Assembly: GCA_021397835.1 (NCBI GenBank) | Contig: JAJFZO010000287.1 | Coordinates: 1,118,501-1,182,500, forward strand | Length of the DNA: 64,000 nt | Direction of reading: 5' to 3' | DNA from: Moringa oleifera | Taxonomy: Eukaryota > Streptophyta > Magnoliopsida > Brassicales > Moringaceae | In this document: in pieces, positions 38,899 to 49,639 of the stretch | Numbering within the stretch: position 1 is the first letter of the stretch | Layout: every line of letters starts with the position of its first letter | Notes under the pieces: generated by a model | What the model saw: only the letters and a program-made list of their open reading frames with translations | Told to the model about the DNA's origin: nothing | Databases searched by the model: none | Made by a program: the position numbers and the translations under genes

Positions 38899-38939
38899 TC
38901 CTATCTATGAAAGTTACTATTTTTTTCAAAGCATTATTC

Positions 38940-40780
38940 TTTTAGCAAATGTTTGCACATTGTAATCTCGGAGTACATCTCTTTAGCCATATGTATTGCT
39001 TGCTTTACTTTCACTTTTAGAGAATTGTAGTTTTCTTGTACATGGGCATAGGTTTCTTAATCTTTCAACCATTTCATACAAGCTCTGTTTGCTCTATTAT
39101 CTTAAATCTCGATATTAACTGCAACTTTTCCTTATTTCACCCATAGATAATATTGATTTAAAAGTTGTACTAAATGATTCAACTTATAAATGTCTTCTTT
39201 TTCTATTTGCTTATGGTGTTGTCCAATCTTTTCAACCTCCTTCTTATGTTAAATTTGATTAAAAGTGATAATTCTCCAATCTTTTGTCCTCCCTTTCAAT
39301 GTCTTGTAAGGCTTTAACTTTCCTTTAAATTCTCTGTGGTTCTTCTACTTTACTTCTTGTTGCTTCTTCCATGGTTGTAATTCCTAAGTCATTGAGTTAA
39401 TAATTTCTTCTCTTCTCAGGGCAATTGGTAATTTTTCCATTGCTTGTAGAATTCTTTCAACTCCTTTATTTCAATTTCAATTGTTCATTTTTCTCTCTTG
39501 ATCTTTTTAGTGATCTTTTCTTGTACCTAAACTTCATAATACAAATAGTCGAATTTTTGTTGTTATTTTGTTATTTCACTTTTCCATTATGTCTTTCTTT
39601 TTCAAAATGTTCCAATTCAATTTTCAGGGGAACTGACATATATGAAGTTTTGATAAAAGTTAAAAAGGAGGAAGAATTTTATCTTGAATTCTGTCAGATC
39701 TCTAAAACTTGTATTCAGGGGTAATCATGTCGAGCCACTTTTTTTTTTTTTTTTGGTTTTTGGAAATTCTTCTTCCAAGCTACTAAAATTTGATCTATGT
39801 TTGGAAAGGCTTCGTCCAAGCTACTAAAATTTGATCTATCTTTGAGAATGTTATGGAATTTGTATATTTGAATGTTTTGCTTTTCAATTTATAGATAAGT
39901 AGTACAAATTGCTTACCTCTTAATTGTTTATGAGCCATTTTGGTGTATAGTTCACTCTTCCCTGAAGTCCTAGCAATGACATGTTATTGAAATCTCAAAT
40001 CTTGAATAAGATAGAATCATAGCATATCCATGGGACTATCCATTAAATTTTATCTTTTGTTATTATTAATAAGATTCCTAGACATTCGTATATAGTTTTT
40101 GGCTTAATCCTTGATCATTTACAAAATTCTTCTATTGGATTGCAAAGTGCTTTGAAGATCTTCCTTGATTCTAGGAAATGATTTTGGAGCTAGACATATA
40201 ATAACGACGATCCTTAAAGCAAAAATCCTCCTTAAGTACTTCTACAATGTCTTAAGGATCTCTAAGTTTTCGCCAAGATAACAAGAATAAGATCCACCTA
40301 ATGATGAACTGCAACAAAAAATCCATCATTGTGATATTTACTTGCCAATCAATGACCCACATTTCCCAAGTACTAACCCACTTCTTCTTGAGTCTTATGT
40401 TATATGATTTCTATTGATGCAAAATAAGAACTCCTTGGTTATGTAGTTGACATCTCCTCTATGTTTTATTTACCATCTACCTTGCTCTCTTAATAAAATA
40501 ACTAGTTGTTTGATGCCTAATACTAGCTTTCTTATTTTTAGATGTCCTTTGGAAGGCCTTAGAGGTATTACTCCTCATAATGCAGCATACTTCATGATGG
40601 TTAATGTTAAATATGAACTTTCAAAGCTAAAGCATTGATATGATGGATCCTAAAAATACAAGGCCACTCTAATCAAAGGTTATTCCATTATGACATTAAG
40701 GAGATGACTGATGGAGCCATATTCTTGGTCGAACTTATTCCTATTCTCAGTACCTAGTGATTCTGATAGTGAGGTTAATT
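38940..40780 (-). pseudogene. Plant retroelement gag-like protein (DUF7745-like), broken
   Basis: Reading down the minus strand, about 40060-39930 gives a block near 'DSILFKI..FNNMSLLGLQGRVNYTP'. It resembles the family pattern 'ILYRCG.FNWVPLLGLWGAINYAP', and a 'W.DMITPEYKF' segment follows near 39750-39700. The C-terminal part (39380-38960) is a charged, helical stretch with 'KEVEKIGQHHKQIEKEDIYK', consistent with the coiled coil at the end of these proteins. Multiple frames are needed. The family is common in plant retrotransposons; its name is from memory of the pattern, so the label is tentative. Confidence 0.4.
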
Positions 40781-40839
40781 GAGGTCTCGATCAAAAAAAC
40801 TCTTAGTGTGAAAACGAGAAGAGATTTTTTCCTTTAAAA

Positions 40840-41000
40840 ATTTGGAATCACCATTTCATCTTTTTAAGTGCAACTAGCCACTAAAAAAAAAAAAAAAGCA
40901 AACTAGTCATTTTCATCTTTTTTAAAGAGTTATGGGCTTAAGAGTCAGTTACGCGTGGAGAATGATTAACACCTTTACTATACATAAGATTGGTACCAAT
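40840..41000 (+). repeat. Dispersed leader repeat, copy 4
   Basis: It contains 'ttggaatcaccatttcatc' and later 'ggcttaagagtcagttacgc' followed by 'attaacacctttac' and 'ggtaccaattaaa'. A gag-like remnant follows 1.7 kb downstream. Confidence 0.65.
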
Positions 41001-42600
41001 TAAACTAAATTATTTCTTGATTTTGATTTTTTTAAAAAATAATTTCTTTATTTTCCTAGAAAAATTACTTTACGAATATATGGTGATAGTATTTTTGAGA
41101 AAAGGGAGGAATTTTAGTATCGTTCCATCCTCACTGTTTTAAAACATTTTTTGGATGATTAGTAACTTTTACCATCCCTTTGCCTTTTAATCAAATTTAG
41201 GTATTATTTATAAAAAAAATTATTTATAAAGGAATAATTAAAAGAGCAAGCCGAACACTTGCATAATCATCTATATTATGCTTAAGAATCACAATAAAAC
41301 TCTTAAAATCAAGCACATCAAAAATTATGATCCTATAATATTGCTAAAATCCAAGCTTTTTATTCATATTTGAATCCCTTATGCATTTTAACAGTACATT
41401 TAAAGAGTAAATATCATGTAAATAATACCTTATGTGTGACCTTAAGAAAAGAGTTGCTTCATTTCATGTTTTTTGTGAACCTTAAGTAATTCCCTTGCTA
41501 CTCTAAAACAAACTTGTTCTTATTACTAAAATGAGAAGCTTCGAAAAAGCTTTTCTTCTCTACTATTTCATTAGAGAGAATGTTAAACAAAACTTTAAAG
41601 AGATATTATTACCTTTTTTGCTCTTGCTTTCAAAATGAATGCTTTTTCTTTTATTTTTCCATTTTACAAGGTTGCCTCCCTTATTTATAAAAAAAATATA
41701 AGACCCAGTAAAGGTGACAAAGGGCACTGAATCCTAAAGTGATTTGCACCCCCAAGACCTCTACCAGGTCTTCCATGGTGTTTAACTTAAGCTCTAACGA
41801 GCTTTGCTTTGAATGCATTAGAAATTTTGAGATGCAATTGTTGTTTGCCACCTAATTTGGAGTGACCTTCAAATGCTCTCCTTAAAAATCCTAATTAATA
41901 AATTATAAGACTAATTTCACAATGGATTCAAAACTTGAAGGCTTCATCAAGAGCTTTCATTGGTCTTCTTCAAGTTTTCATCCACAAATTACCTTATGCA
42001 CGTGACTCTACTAACCACTCTTTCAGTTTACATAGCAAGTGTCAATGAAAGCTCTTTTAGTTATACATTCTAAGGGCTCTGTTAAGTATTCTTTTGGCTT
42101 TTACATGAGCTTTATCAAGGCTTTTTTGTGTTCAATCCATGACTTTATCAATCAAATATTCTTCTAAGAAATGGGTCTACTAGGTATTTCGAGTCTTTAG
42201 TTAAAATAAAGTGGGCCATTTTTAACTAATTGAGACTTTTGGTAGGTTTAACAAATAACTTAAGCCCATGCTCTAAACAAGCCTTAGAAGTAAGTCAACC
42301 TTTGCTTTATAGGTTTTCTCGTAAGGTCTCTTTGTTCGAGTCTTCTTTTTTGGCTGTTCTCTTTAGTTCACTTATAGATCTTTTAACAACTATTTTAAAA
42401 CAATTCTTTCTTTTTTGAAGAAATATCTATTTATAAATCAAACAGAAATCCTTTTTATCTTAAGTAATCTTGTCATTTTTCTCTTTTACAGTTATCCCAC
42501 TTTGAATTTTCTAGTGCATCTTTGCTTTTTTTAATTGCTTTATGGGTCCGTTAAGTATTCTTGCTATTTACTAGCCCACATCTTGGTAAATCCCTTCTTT
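41000..42600. other. Non-coding retroelement spacer
   Basis: No assignable gene. It occupies the same position, between leader repeat and gag-like remnant, as 17300-18890 and 30150-31930. Confidence 0.4.
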
Positions 42601-42639
42601 TCATTTTGTTCTACTTTAGACCTCGACGGGTGATTTAAA

Positions 42640-43550
42640 ACCAACAACTATCACCACTTAAGACCTACTAAGATTCAAAAAGTCTATGCCATCACTAGGT
42701 TTCTTAGGCTAGTTATCCCCAATGTAGATGAAAGACCTTGGTTTGATCATCGTGGGAAAATTTATGTCTTTGAAAAGTGTTTAAAGAGATGTCAATGTTG
42801 TCGTCTTCACCCATCTTCATAGATGTTTACCAAGCCTTAAACATTTTCCCTTCATAGTTAGTCCCTAACTCTTGGAAGGTGTTGGTTGCCTTCGTGGTTA
42901 AGTGTATAGAAATGAAAGGTCCTTTGCTTTTTCGTAACATTTGCTAGGTTTTATGAGTTGAAAAAGTAAGATACTCCCATTGAAATTACTAAAAACCTTT
43001 GGTACTTTAGCATCAAGAAATGTTATTTATTTTGATCAAGTTTAACCAAATCTTTTAAGTGATGGAGAGTGGTCAATGCTTGGGCTTACTAGAATAGGTT
43101 GCCTTTAATCCTTAATACTTGGTAATTTCATAATAAAAAATATGGAAAAGGTTTTCTTCTTCCCTAGCCCTTGGTTGATATTCATTAACTTTTTTTGAAT
43201 TCTATCGATGACACGTCGATATCTTCCTATTTCACATCCTTGTGGATAACTTAATCAAAAAATTAAACCAGTAAGCCTCTTTATGAAGATATGCTTCTAA
43301 CTAAAACCGTTTCTCACTACTCTTACTACATAATTTTCTAGGCAGAATCCTAGCCTCCCTCTAAAGTCTTCTTTTAAGACAATCACAGACCATATGATCC
43401 TAATCTCGTTACCTCTTTTTCTTTAAGTTTCGATCACAAAAATATTTCTTTTTCCACTTTTGGTTTAGCTTTTTTTGTTGAGCCCTTAGCACATGTTGAG
43501 CTTTTCAAGAATATGCCCTAAGGTTTGGCATTTCTCTATATCTAGATTAC
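42640..43550 (+). pseudogene. Retroelement gag-like ORF, module 3
   Basis: From about 42760 the sequence reads 'IYVFEKCLK' and then a basic 'RLHP' at the place of the family's 'LRLPLHP' block. In shifted frames, 'LVPNSW' and 'VLVAFVVKCIE' follow near 42860-42915, matching the family pattern 'Q.APNSWR.LVAF...C'. It is broken throughout and ends near a poly-T run at 43552. Confidence 0.45.
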
Positions 43551-43719
43551 TTTTTTTTTTTTTTTTATCCTTTAAGATGTTAATTCACTTTGGAGAGTTT
43601 GGATAGATGGTTTGCTAATGCCACTTAATTTTATTTATTTCCACATGCATGGGACGAGCATTTGGTGGGATCAACATCAGAACATCTTCTTTATTATTTC
43701 ATGTTAGAAAGAAGGGTGA

Positions 43720-46650
43720 CAATTTAGGAGTTGGTAGAAAAAGTTTTCCTTTTGAAAATATGTGGGTGCAACACCCTAGTTATGACCAAATTGTTAAAGA
43801 CTAATAGAGAATTGGTGGACTTCATACATTTAAAGACATTATTATGGGTTATTAAGCTACGTGTATGAGGCCTATTAAAGCAAATAATTATTTAGGAATC
43901 TCACCTATTTTATTGCAGTGGAAGAAAAGCAACTTGGGGACCTCCCAATGAATGATAATCCTAGCACTATTTTGCATGATATTGAGGAGTATAGGAGGGA
44001 TCTTAATGAGTTATTACATAGAGATGAGATTATATGGAAACAAAGATCTAAGAGCTTTTAGATCAAAGAGGGAGCCAAAAACACTAAATTCTTTCACTTG
44101 GTTGCCATGATTTTGATCAAGGCATTAAGCAAAAGTTATTCATGTCTTCTAATTCTACTAGAAAGAGCAAGTTGTTTCGACTATTGTGGCTAGGATACCT
44201 AATGAAAAACACCAACTTTAAATAAGGAGTTTACATCACTTTGGAAGTTAAAATCACTTTGGATTTGATGAAGCTACATAAGGCTTTTGTGTCGGATGAT
44301 ATGTCACTTATATAATTTTAGAAATATTTTCATATTTTAGGTCATGATGTTACAAAGGTAATTTTTCATTTTTTGAAAAATGGCTTTTATGATCTTGTGC
44401 ATAAGCCATACCAACATTTTCTTTACATAAAAAATCAAGAACTTCTTTTCCACTAAGAATTTTCAACAAATAAGTCCTTTTTAGTATGATCCACAATTTG
44501 ATTTCTAAAATGTTTATTAATCATATGAAGAGTAGATTAGTAGACCTTGTTAGTGATCCTCGATCGAATGGTTTTGATAATGCCATGATTAACTTTGAAA
44601 TGATTTATTTCTATGAAGAATAAATCCTACGGTAAAAAACGCTGTATAGCCTTAAAGATTGATATGATCAAGGCTTATAATGAAATGGAATGTTGTATTT
44701 GGAGGATGTTTTGCATGCTATGGGTTTTTGAAGAGGTAAGATTGATTGCTTATGACTTATGTTTCTTCAGTATTTGACTCAGTATTGATTAATGGTAGAG
44801 CTCAATGTCACGAGCTGAGAGTTTCACATCATGTATCTTACCCATAAGGTACCTTTAGGCTCATCTTAGCTATTGGTTTAGCCCTACGCTAAATATGTGC
44901 ACTAGTCTTACGCTATTTTCACCTCTTCACAATAGTCGCTTTAGCTCTTATCTCGTTTGGGCATGAGAGGCCTAAATTTATCTTTATAGCTTTGATGTGC
45001 AAGCTAACCCTTGAATTGTGCCGCCACTCCTTCATGTTTAGCACACCAATCATGCCTGTGTTATAGTGCGAGCATGACACACTCCTCACTCAAAATGATA
45101 GATGCCCTCGTGCATGACATAAGATTGAGTAACTTCTCTTAAGATCGATTGATGGCCCATTGAGGCTCTTTTTTAAAGCTGGCCTTCAAACCATGCCATT
45201 ACTTCATGTTTAGCACACCAATCGATCCCATTTACTTGTGTCGTGCCTATTTCATAATGCTAGGTGTGACATAAAGGCAATATTAGGCCTTCGTAAGGAT
45301 TTAGGGGATTGTGGGGTGTTTTATGGAGACATTAAAAGTCTATGAAGATGCCTTTAGTCAATTGGTCAATTTTGATGAATCATGATTGTTCTTTAATGCC
45401 AATACTCTTTTTGAAGGTAAAAAGTTAGTTATTATTGTGCTTGGGACACAAAAGGAAATTGTTAATAAGAAATATTTAGGATTGTTGATAATGGTAAAGA
45501 GAGGTAAGAAGAGGATGTTTCGTGTTGTTAAAGATATATGCTTCTCTATAAGGTTAAAGGAGAAAGCTTTTTTCACGAGTAGGTAAGGCAATATTATACA
45601 ATCTAGTTAGTAGGCTATCCCTCTTTATTTTATGAGCTACATTAAATTGCCTAAATCTTTTTGCATGAGATTAATATGCTTATTGTGGGTTTATAGCACA
45701 AGGATAATGGTGACCATAGGAAGATTCATTAGAAATCCCAAGAGTCTATATGTGTTTCCAAGTTCAAAAGAGGTTTATGCTTTATAGATTTTGAATGTTT
45801 TAACTTAGCTCTCTTAGCTAAGCAATGGTGGCATCTCACACAAAATAATAACTACTTATATTATCGAGTTTTTGAGGCTCATTACTTCATTCTATCCTCT
45901 CCTCACTCAATTATTGAAGGTCCAAATGCTTCATCTCCATTAAAAAATGAGACTTTTAGGTTGAATGAAGCCTCAAAATCTTAAATATTCCCTTAGATAA
46001 GTTACATAGTCTCGACCATTTAATTTGGTTAGAGTCCCTTGTAGGTACTTTTTTTGTTAAATTAGCTTATCATCTAGCATATGGATTGCATGGAAGGGAT
46101 AGGTATGTTACAACGTAGCCTAATATATGGAGATTGATGTGGAATACTACGGTTCGGCATAGAGTTAAATACTTCGAATGGAGAATGGTTTAGAGCAGTC
46201 TGCCTATAACTTCAATTCTGATTTATTAATCCTTGGTAATTATTATATCTATAAACAACATAAAACATTTTTACATATGTTCCTTCTATGTTAAAGAAGT
46301 TTGATGATTTAGGATGGTATTTTTCCAAATCTATTGGATTGGATCTCAAGGCGAGATGATATGGTAAAGCTTTGAAGTTCATTATTTCATGCGACCTTTG
46401 ATGTGGGTACATTGGAGTACTTTTCATTTGCATACTGGATGCTTTGGAGTAATAGACATAAATGCTATTATGAGCATACTTGTTTATTGCACCTGTCAAT
46501 AAGTTATATCATAAGGTTGGGGTCTTCCAAGTTCATAAGGTGCTTCTTTTAACATGATTATGTGGTGATAGTAATGGTAATGGTGCTAACAATAGTGATG
46601 ATCTTGTAGTTAGCGATGGTCCTAGAGTTGACGGTGATAATGGAGTTAGA
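43720..46650 (+). mobile_element. L1-like LINE (non-LTR retrotransposon) remnant
   Basis: Ordered pieces of a plant L1 ORF2 are visible. The end of the endonuclease region has 'FPFENMWVQHPSYDQIV' (about 43750). The pre-RT block 'HRDEIIWKQRSKSF.IKEG' is at about 44017-44073. RT follows with 'CIALKIDMIKAYNEME' (about 44645-44692). The thumb is at 45358-45591 ('KKYLGLLIMVKRGKKRMF'). A post-RT block has 'FNLALLAKQWWHL' (about 45798-45836), and a zf-RVT-like part has 'VKLAYHLA' and 'HRVKYFEWRM' (about 46050-46190). There are many stops and frameshifts. 44800-45290 interrupts the RT. Confidence 0.75.
44800..45290. repeat. Insertion inside the LINE with internal direct repeat
   Basis: RT similarity stops just after 'attaatggtagagctcaatg' and resumes near 45310. 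The intervening DNA contains 'ttcatgtttagcacaccaatc' twice, about 173 bp apart (45031 and 45204), each followed by a 'gtgacat' or 'catgacac' ending. It is more GC-rich than its surroundings. It may be a fragment of another repeat. Confidence 0.45.
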
Positions 46651-47050
46651 GATTATGATGATTAAATGGTCGATACTTAGATTAGGTTGCTTTATTAATA
46701 GTTTACACATTTAATGCAAGTATATTATAAATTTTTATGGTAAATATGATGGTTTATTATCTATTAAGATTTTTATATGATTTCATTTAATTCAAGAGCA
46801 AAGATCTTATAAAATCCTAATGTTTATCTTATGTTACCAATCAACCCTTATGTTTAAAAAGAGACAAATCGAACTTTGATATATCAAGTTTGTCTAAATA
46901 AAATATTATTAAAAAAATTTAAAAATTAAAGGTATTCAAATTAAAAATTTTATCAAACAAAATTTTAACTTAAAATTTTTGAAAGATGTAAAGAAATATT
47001 CAAGCTGTCATTATAAAAATGTAAAAAAAATTCATGAGGCCTATAAAAGA
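46650..47050. other. AT-rich spacer, no gene seen
   Basis: No coding or structural signal between the LINE tail and segmental copy C. Confidence 0.5.
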
Positions 47051-47977
47051 AGAAAAAGCTCTAATTTTGAAGTCAACATTAGTTCTCAAGAAATCAATAA
47101 TACTGAATGATATATGTGCATTTTATTGATGTTTAAAATGATGATCTTGACCTAATAGAAGCATTTATTTTTATAGCAGAGTTTAGAGATATTTATGATT
47201 TCTAAACACATATAATAAGATGTAAGGAATAAGTTCGAAGAAAATCATTTCAATGAGATATTTCACCGTAGGCTAACTAATTAATAGTTGAGCATCTTTA
47301 TGATTTCCTAGCATCTTGTTATACTTGGGTTGAGTTTGACATGGACACATTTATTGGTCTAAGCTCATTATAGTGACCAAGTTGGCCAGTCTAATTTGGT
47401 TCAATAAAATTGATTTTGATGTGGCTTTTTCTGATTGATTGTGAAAGATTTAATTCAAGTGTCAACATACATCAATATTGTATTTTTTAAAATAAATTAT
47501 TTTACATATAGATTAAATCAAAATCTTAATTATTTATTTTATTAAATTATTATGTGTTAATATTTATTTAAAAGTGTAACTCCATTTAAGTTTTTATTTA
47601 TTCTATTGAATTATTATATGTTAATATTTATTCAAAAACTTAAATTAGCAAAAATGGGAATTCATTGGATGGATGCATAAAGCGCCTTAAAATGGCAATT
47701 ACACCTAATGGATATAAATATATAGTAACATATAAAACCAAAAGAGAAAGTCAATTATGAAGAAGGTCAACGAATATCACAATTTACGGAATTAAGACAA
47801 AAGTCTGATCTCACCATAGAGCACAAAGATTTATTACCATTTAAAGAGAAAAAAAATGGAAGTAGAAAACTGGTGAGCATGCATTTTCCTAATACAGCAT
47901 AAACAGGCATTTATGTACCTTCCATAGAATAATATAATATAAAGGAGGATCCCTTGGTATGGAGCACAGACCCCAAA

Positions 47978-48430
47978 ATGGAAGGAAACAGAGGGAAGCG
48001 ATCATGGGTTATGAGCTTTGCTGTTGCAGTAATGGTGTCCTTCTTCTTCAGCTCGTCAGCAGATGCCAGAAAGTTAGCTGATCCCTTGAACTTCGGGATG
48101 CTACTAAAGGGGCCGGTTCCTCCGTCAGGGCCTAGCCATGGTACTCCACCGATGAGGTTTGGGATGCTTCCCAAGTTTACACCACTGCCTCCATCAGGGC
48201 CTAGCCAACGTCAGCCACCGATTATACCGCCACCGCTGCGGTTTGGGATGCTACCTAAGGGAGTGCCGATTCCTCCGTCAGGACCTAGCCAACGTCAGCC
48301 ACCGATTATACCGCCGCCGCTGAGGTTTGGGATGCTACCTAAGGGAGTGCCGATTCCTCCGTCAGGACCTAGCGTCGGGGGTACACCAGATCCACCGCTC
48401 CAACCTCTGAAACAAGGCTTTTCTAATTAA
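47978..48430 (+). CDS. Multi-core IDA-like secreted peptide precursor (four units)
   Basis: The intronless 150-residue precursor starts at the first ATG, 47978. The frame extends upstream only to a non-ATG codon. A signal peptide covers residues 1-30, with hydrophobic 'WVMSFAVAVMVSFFF' and likely cleavage after 'SADA'. Four IDA-like cores follow: 38-53 ('FGMLLKGPVPPSGPS'), 60-76 ('FGMLPKFTPLPPSGPS'), and 88-104 and 116-132 (both 'FGMLPKGVPIPPSGPS'). Units 2 and 3 are each followed by 'QRQPPIIPPPL', which spaces units 2-4 at 28 residues. Arabidopsis IDA carries one such core ending in a basic 'KRHN'; here 'QRQ' takes that place, and the last unit runs into 'VGGTPDPP'. Known family members act in the apoplast on HAESA/HSL receptors; that role here is inferred. 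Processing into several peptides is likewise inference. Codons are intact and the gene looks functional. Confidence 0.85.
   Translation: MEGNRGKRSWVMSFAVAVMVSFFFSSSADARKLADPLNFGMLLKGPVPPSGPSHGTPPMRFGMLPKFTPLPPSGPSQRQPPIIPPPLRFGMLPKGVPIPPSGPSQRQPPIIPPPLRFGMLPKGVPIPPSGPSVGGTPDPPLQPLKQGFSN
48089..48373 (+). repeat. In-frame tandem repeat encoding four peptide cores
   Basis: Units 3 (from 48239) and 4 (from 48323) are in-frame copies 84 bp apart, with nearly identical core DNA from 'ggtttgggatgctacctaag' to 'ccgtcaggacctagc'. Units 1 and 2 are more diverged. The pattern suggests an old array that recently gained one 84-bp unit. Confidence 0.9.
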
Positions 48431-49639
48431 TACAATGTTGTCTCATTCTCACAGGCTTTGTTTTTTCTCTAATAATGTTAGTGCAATAAGTTATGTCATA
48501 AAATATAAGTTCTCTAATATTTTTGGTCTCTCCTTTTGGCTTTGTGGTCTTAATTTACCTAATTGGGTTCTTAACAAAATCAGCTAGCTTTCAATCTCAA
48601 TTTACGTTTAAAATTGGCAGCATGGCCAAGTAATAAAACGAACAAATCTTATTCATAACAGCTTCAGGATATTGTTCAGAAAAAGAGTTCTAAAAAGGAG
48701 ATAAGAATTCTAAAAAGGAGATAAGCTTGGTGCTTCATGAAGTTTTCAGAAATTTAATGCCCAATCTATTTTTTTATTTTTCTAATTGAATGTCAATAAA
48801 ATTATCTTTACGTATTGATTTTATAATATTTATTTTTATAATATTAATGTTTATTCTTTTGAGCCACATTCAAGAATGGAAAGAGAAAAGGAGAGGACCA
48901 ATTTAGATTGTGTTTTTACTTTGTATTATTGTTGATGAACTAATTAGGTAAGTAAATAAAAAGTTAACAAGAATATATTAATTATATAAAAAAATTAATT
49001 GATCTTATATTTATTGTTTTTAAAAAGTATAAAGTTAATTTTTAATTTATCAAATTAGTTAAAAATAAATAAAATAAATTTTAATTATTTATTTATTAAA
49101 TTATCATCTATTAATATTTGTTTAAACATAAATAAAAATTATTTAACAATATATAAAAATTATTTATATAACAACTAAAATCAAGATAATACAAAAAAGC
49201 ATACATATCATTTAAAACATTGAAGAATAAATTTGTGTTTTAAAATTAATCATCAATTTTAAAATATATCTAAATAAACTTTAATTGATCAAAAATAATG
49301 AAATTAAACTCTCTTTCAATAGAAGTTTCATAACGTTATCATAAATTAAGAACTTGACGAAGGCAAAAGTAGCAGTTCAGTAGAATTAATAACAAGCAAA
49401 AGGACAAGGCTCTAGCCAATCAATTTCCACCAATTTCTTTTTCACCCCTTTTCAAAACTCAAATCTTTTTAAATCTTTTTATTCATTTCTCTTGGAGGCA
49501 TAACCAAAGCAAAGCTAAGGGATCCAAAATGTTTAGTCCTTTTACCCTTAAGAACTAAACATATCAAGAAAAAGAGAGCAAGACCTATCTATCTCTTACA
49601 ATGAAGGAAGTGAGATGCATAATTGACATGACTTTCCCT

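Larger units (their letters stand above)
47050..49630 (+). repeat. Segmental duplication, copy C
   Basis: Direct repeat of about 57125-59985. Landmarks are 'ttagttctcaagaaatcaata' (47089 and 57150), the upstream block 'ccaaaagagaaagtcaattatgaag', the IDA-like gene, 'ggctttgtggtct' downstream, and 'gaagtgagatgcata' at the end. Copy D carries about 200 bp extra at roughly 58435-58640. The pair is separated by about 7.5 kb of other mobile-element DNA. Confidence 0.85.

Noticed and set aside
39425..39724. 99-codon hydrophobic + strand frame
   Set aside because: The minus strand reads as the charged C-terminal part of a gag-like protein. The + frame is its Phe/Leu-rich shadow.
47954..47977. Upstream extension of the multi-core gene to a TTG codon
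   Set aside because: Plant nuclear genes rarely start at TTG. The ATG at 47978 puts the signal peptide at the N-terminus and matches the start of the paralogue at 57978.
47911..48174. Antisense frames over the IDA-like genes (also 23327-23551 and 57959-58177)
   Set aside because: They are mirror frames of the proline/glycine-rich sense genes. The sense strand has the signal peptide, the family core and a repeat period that makes sense in that frame only.
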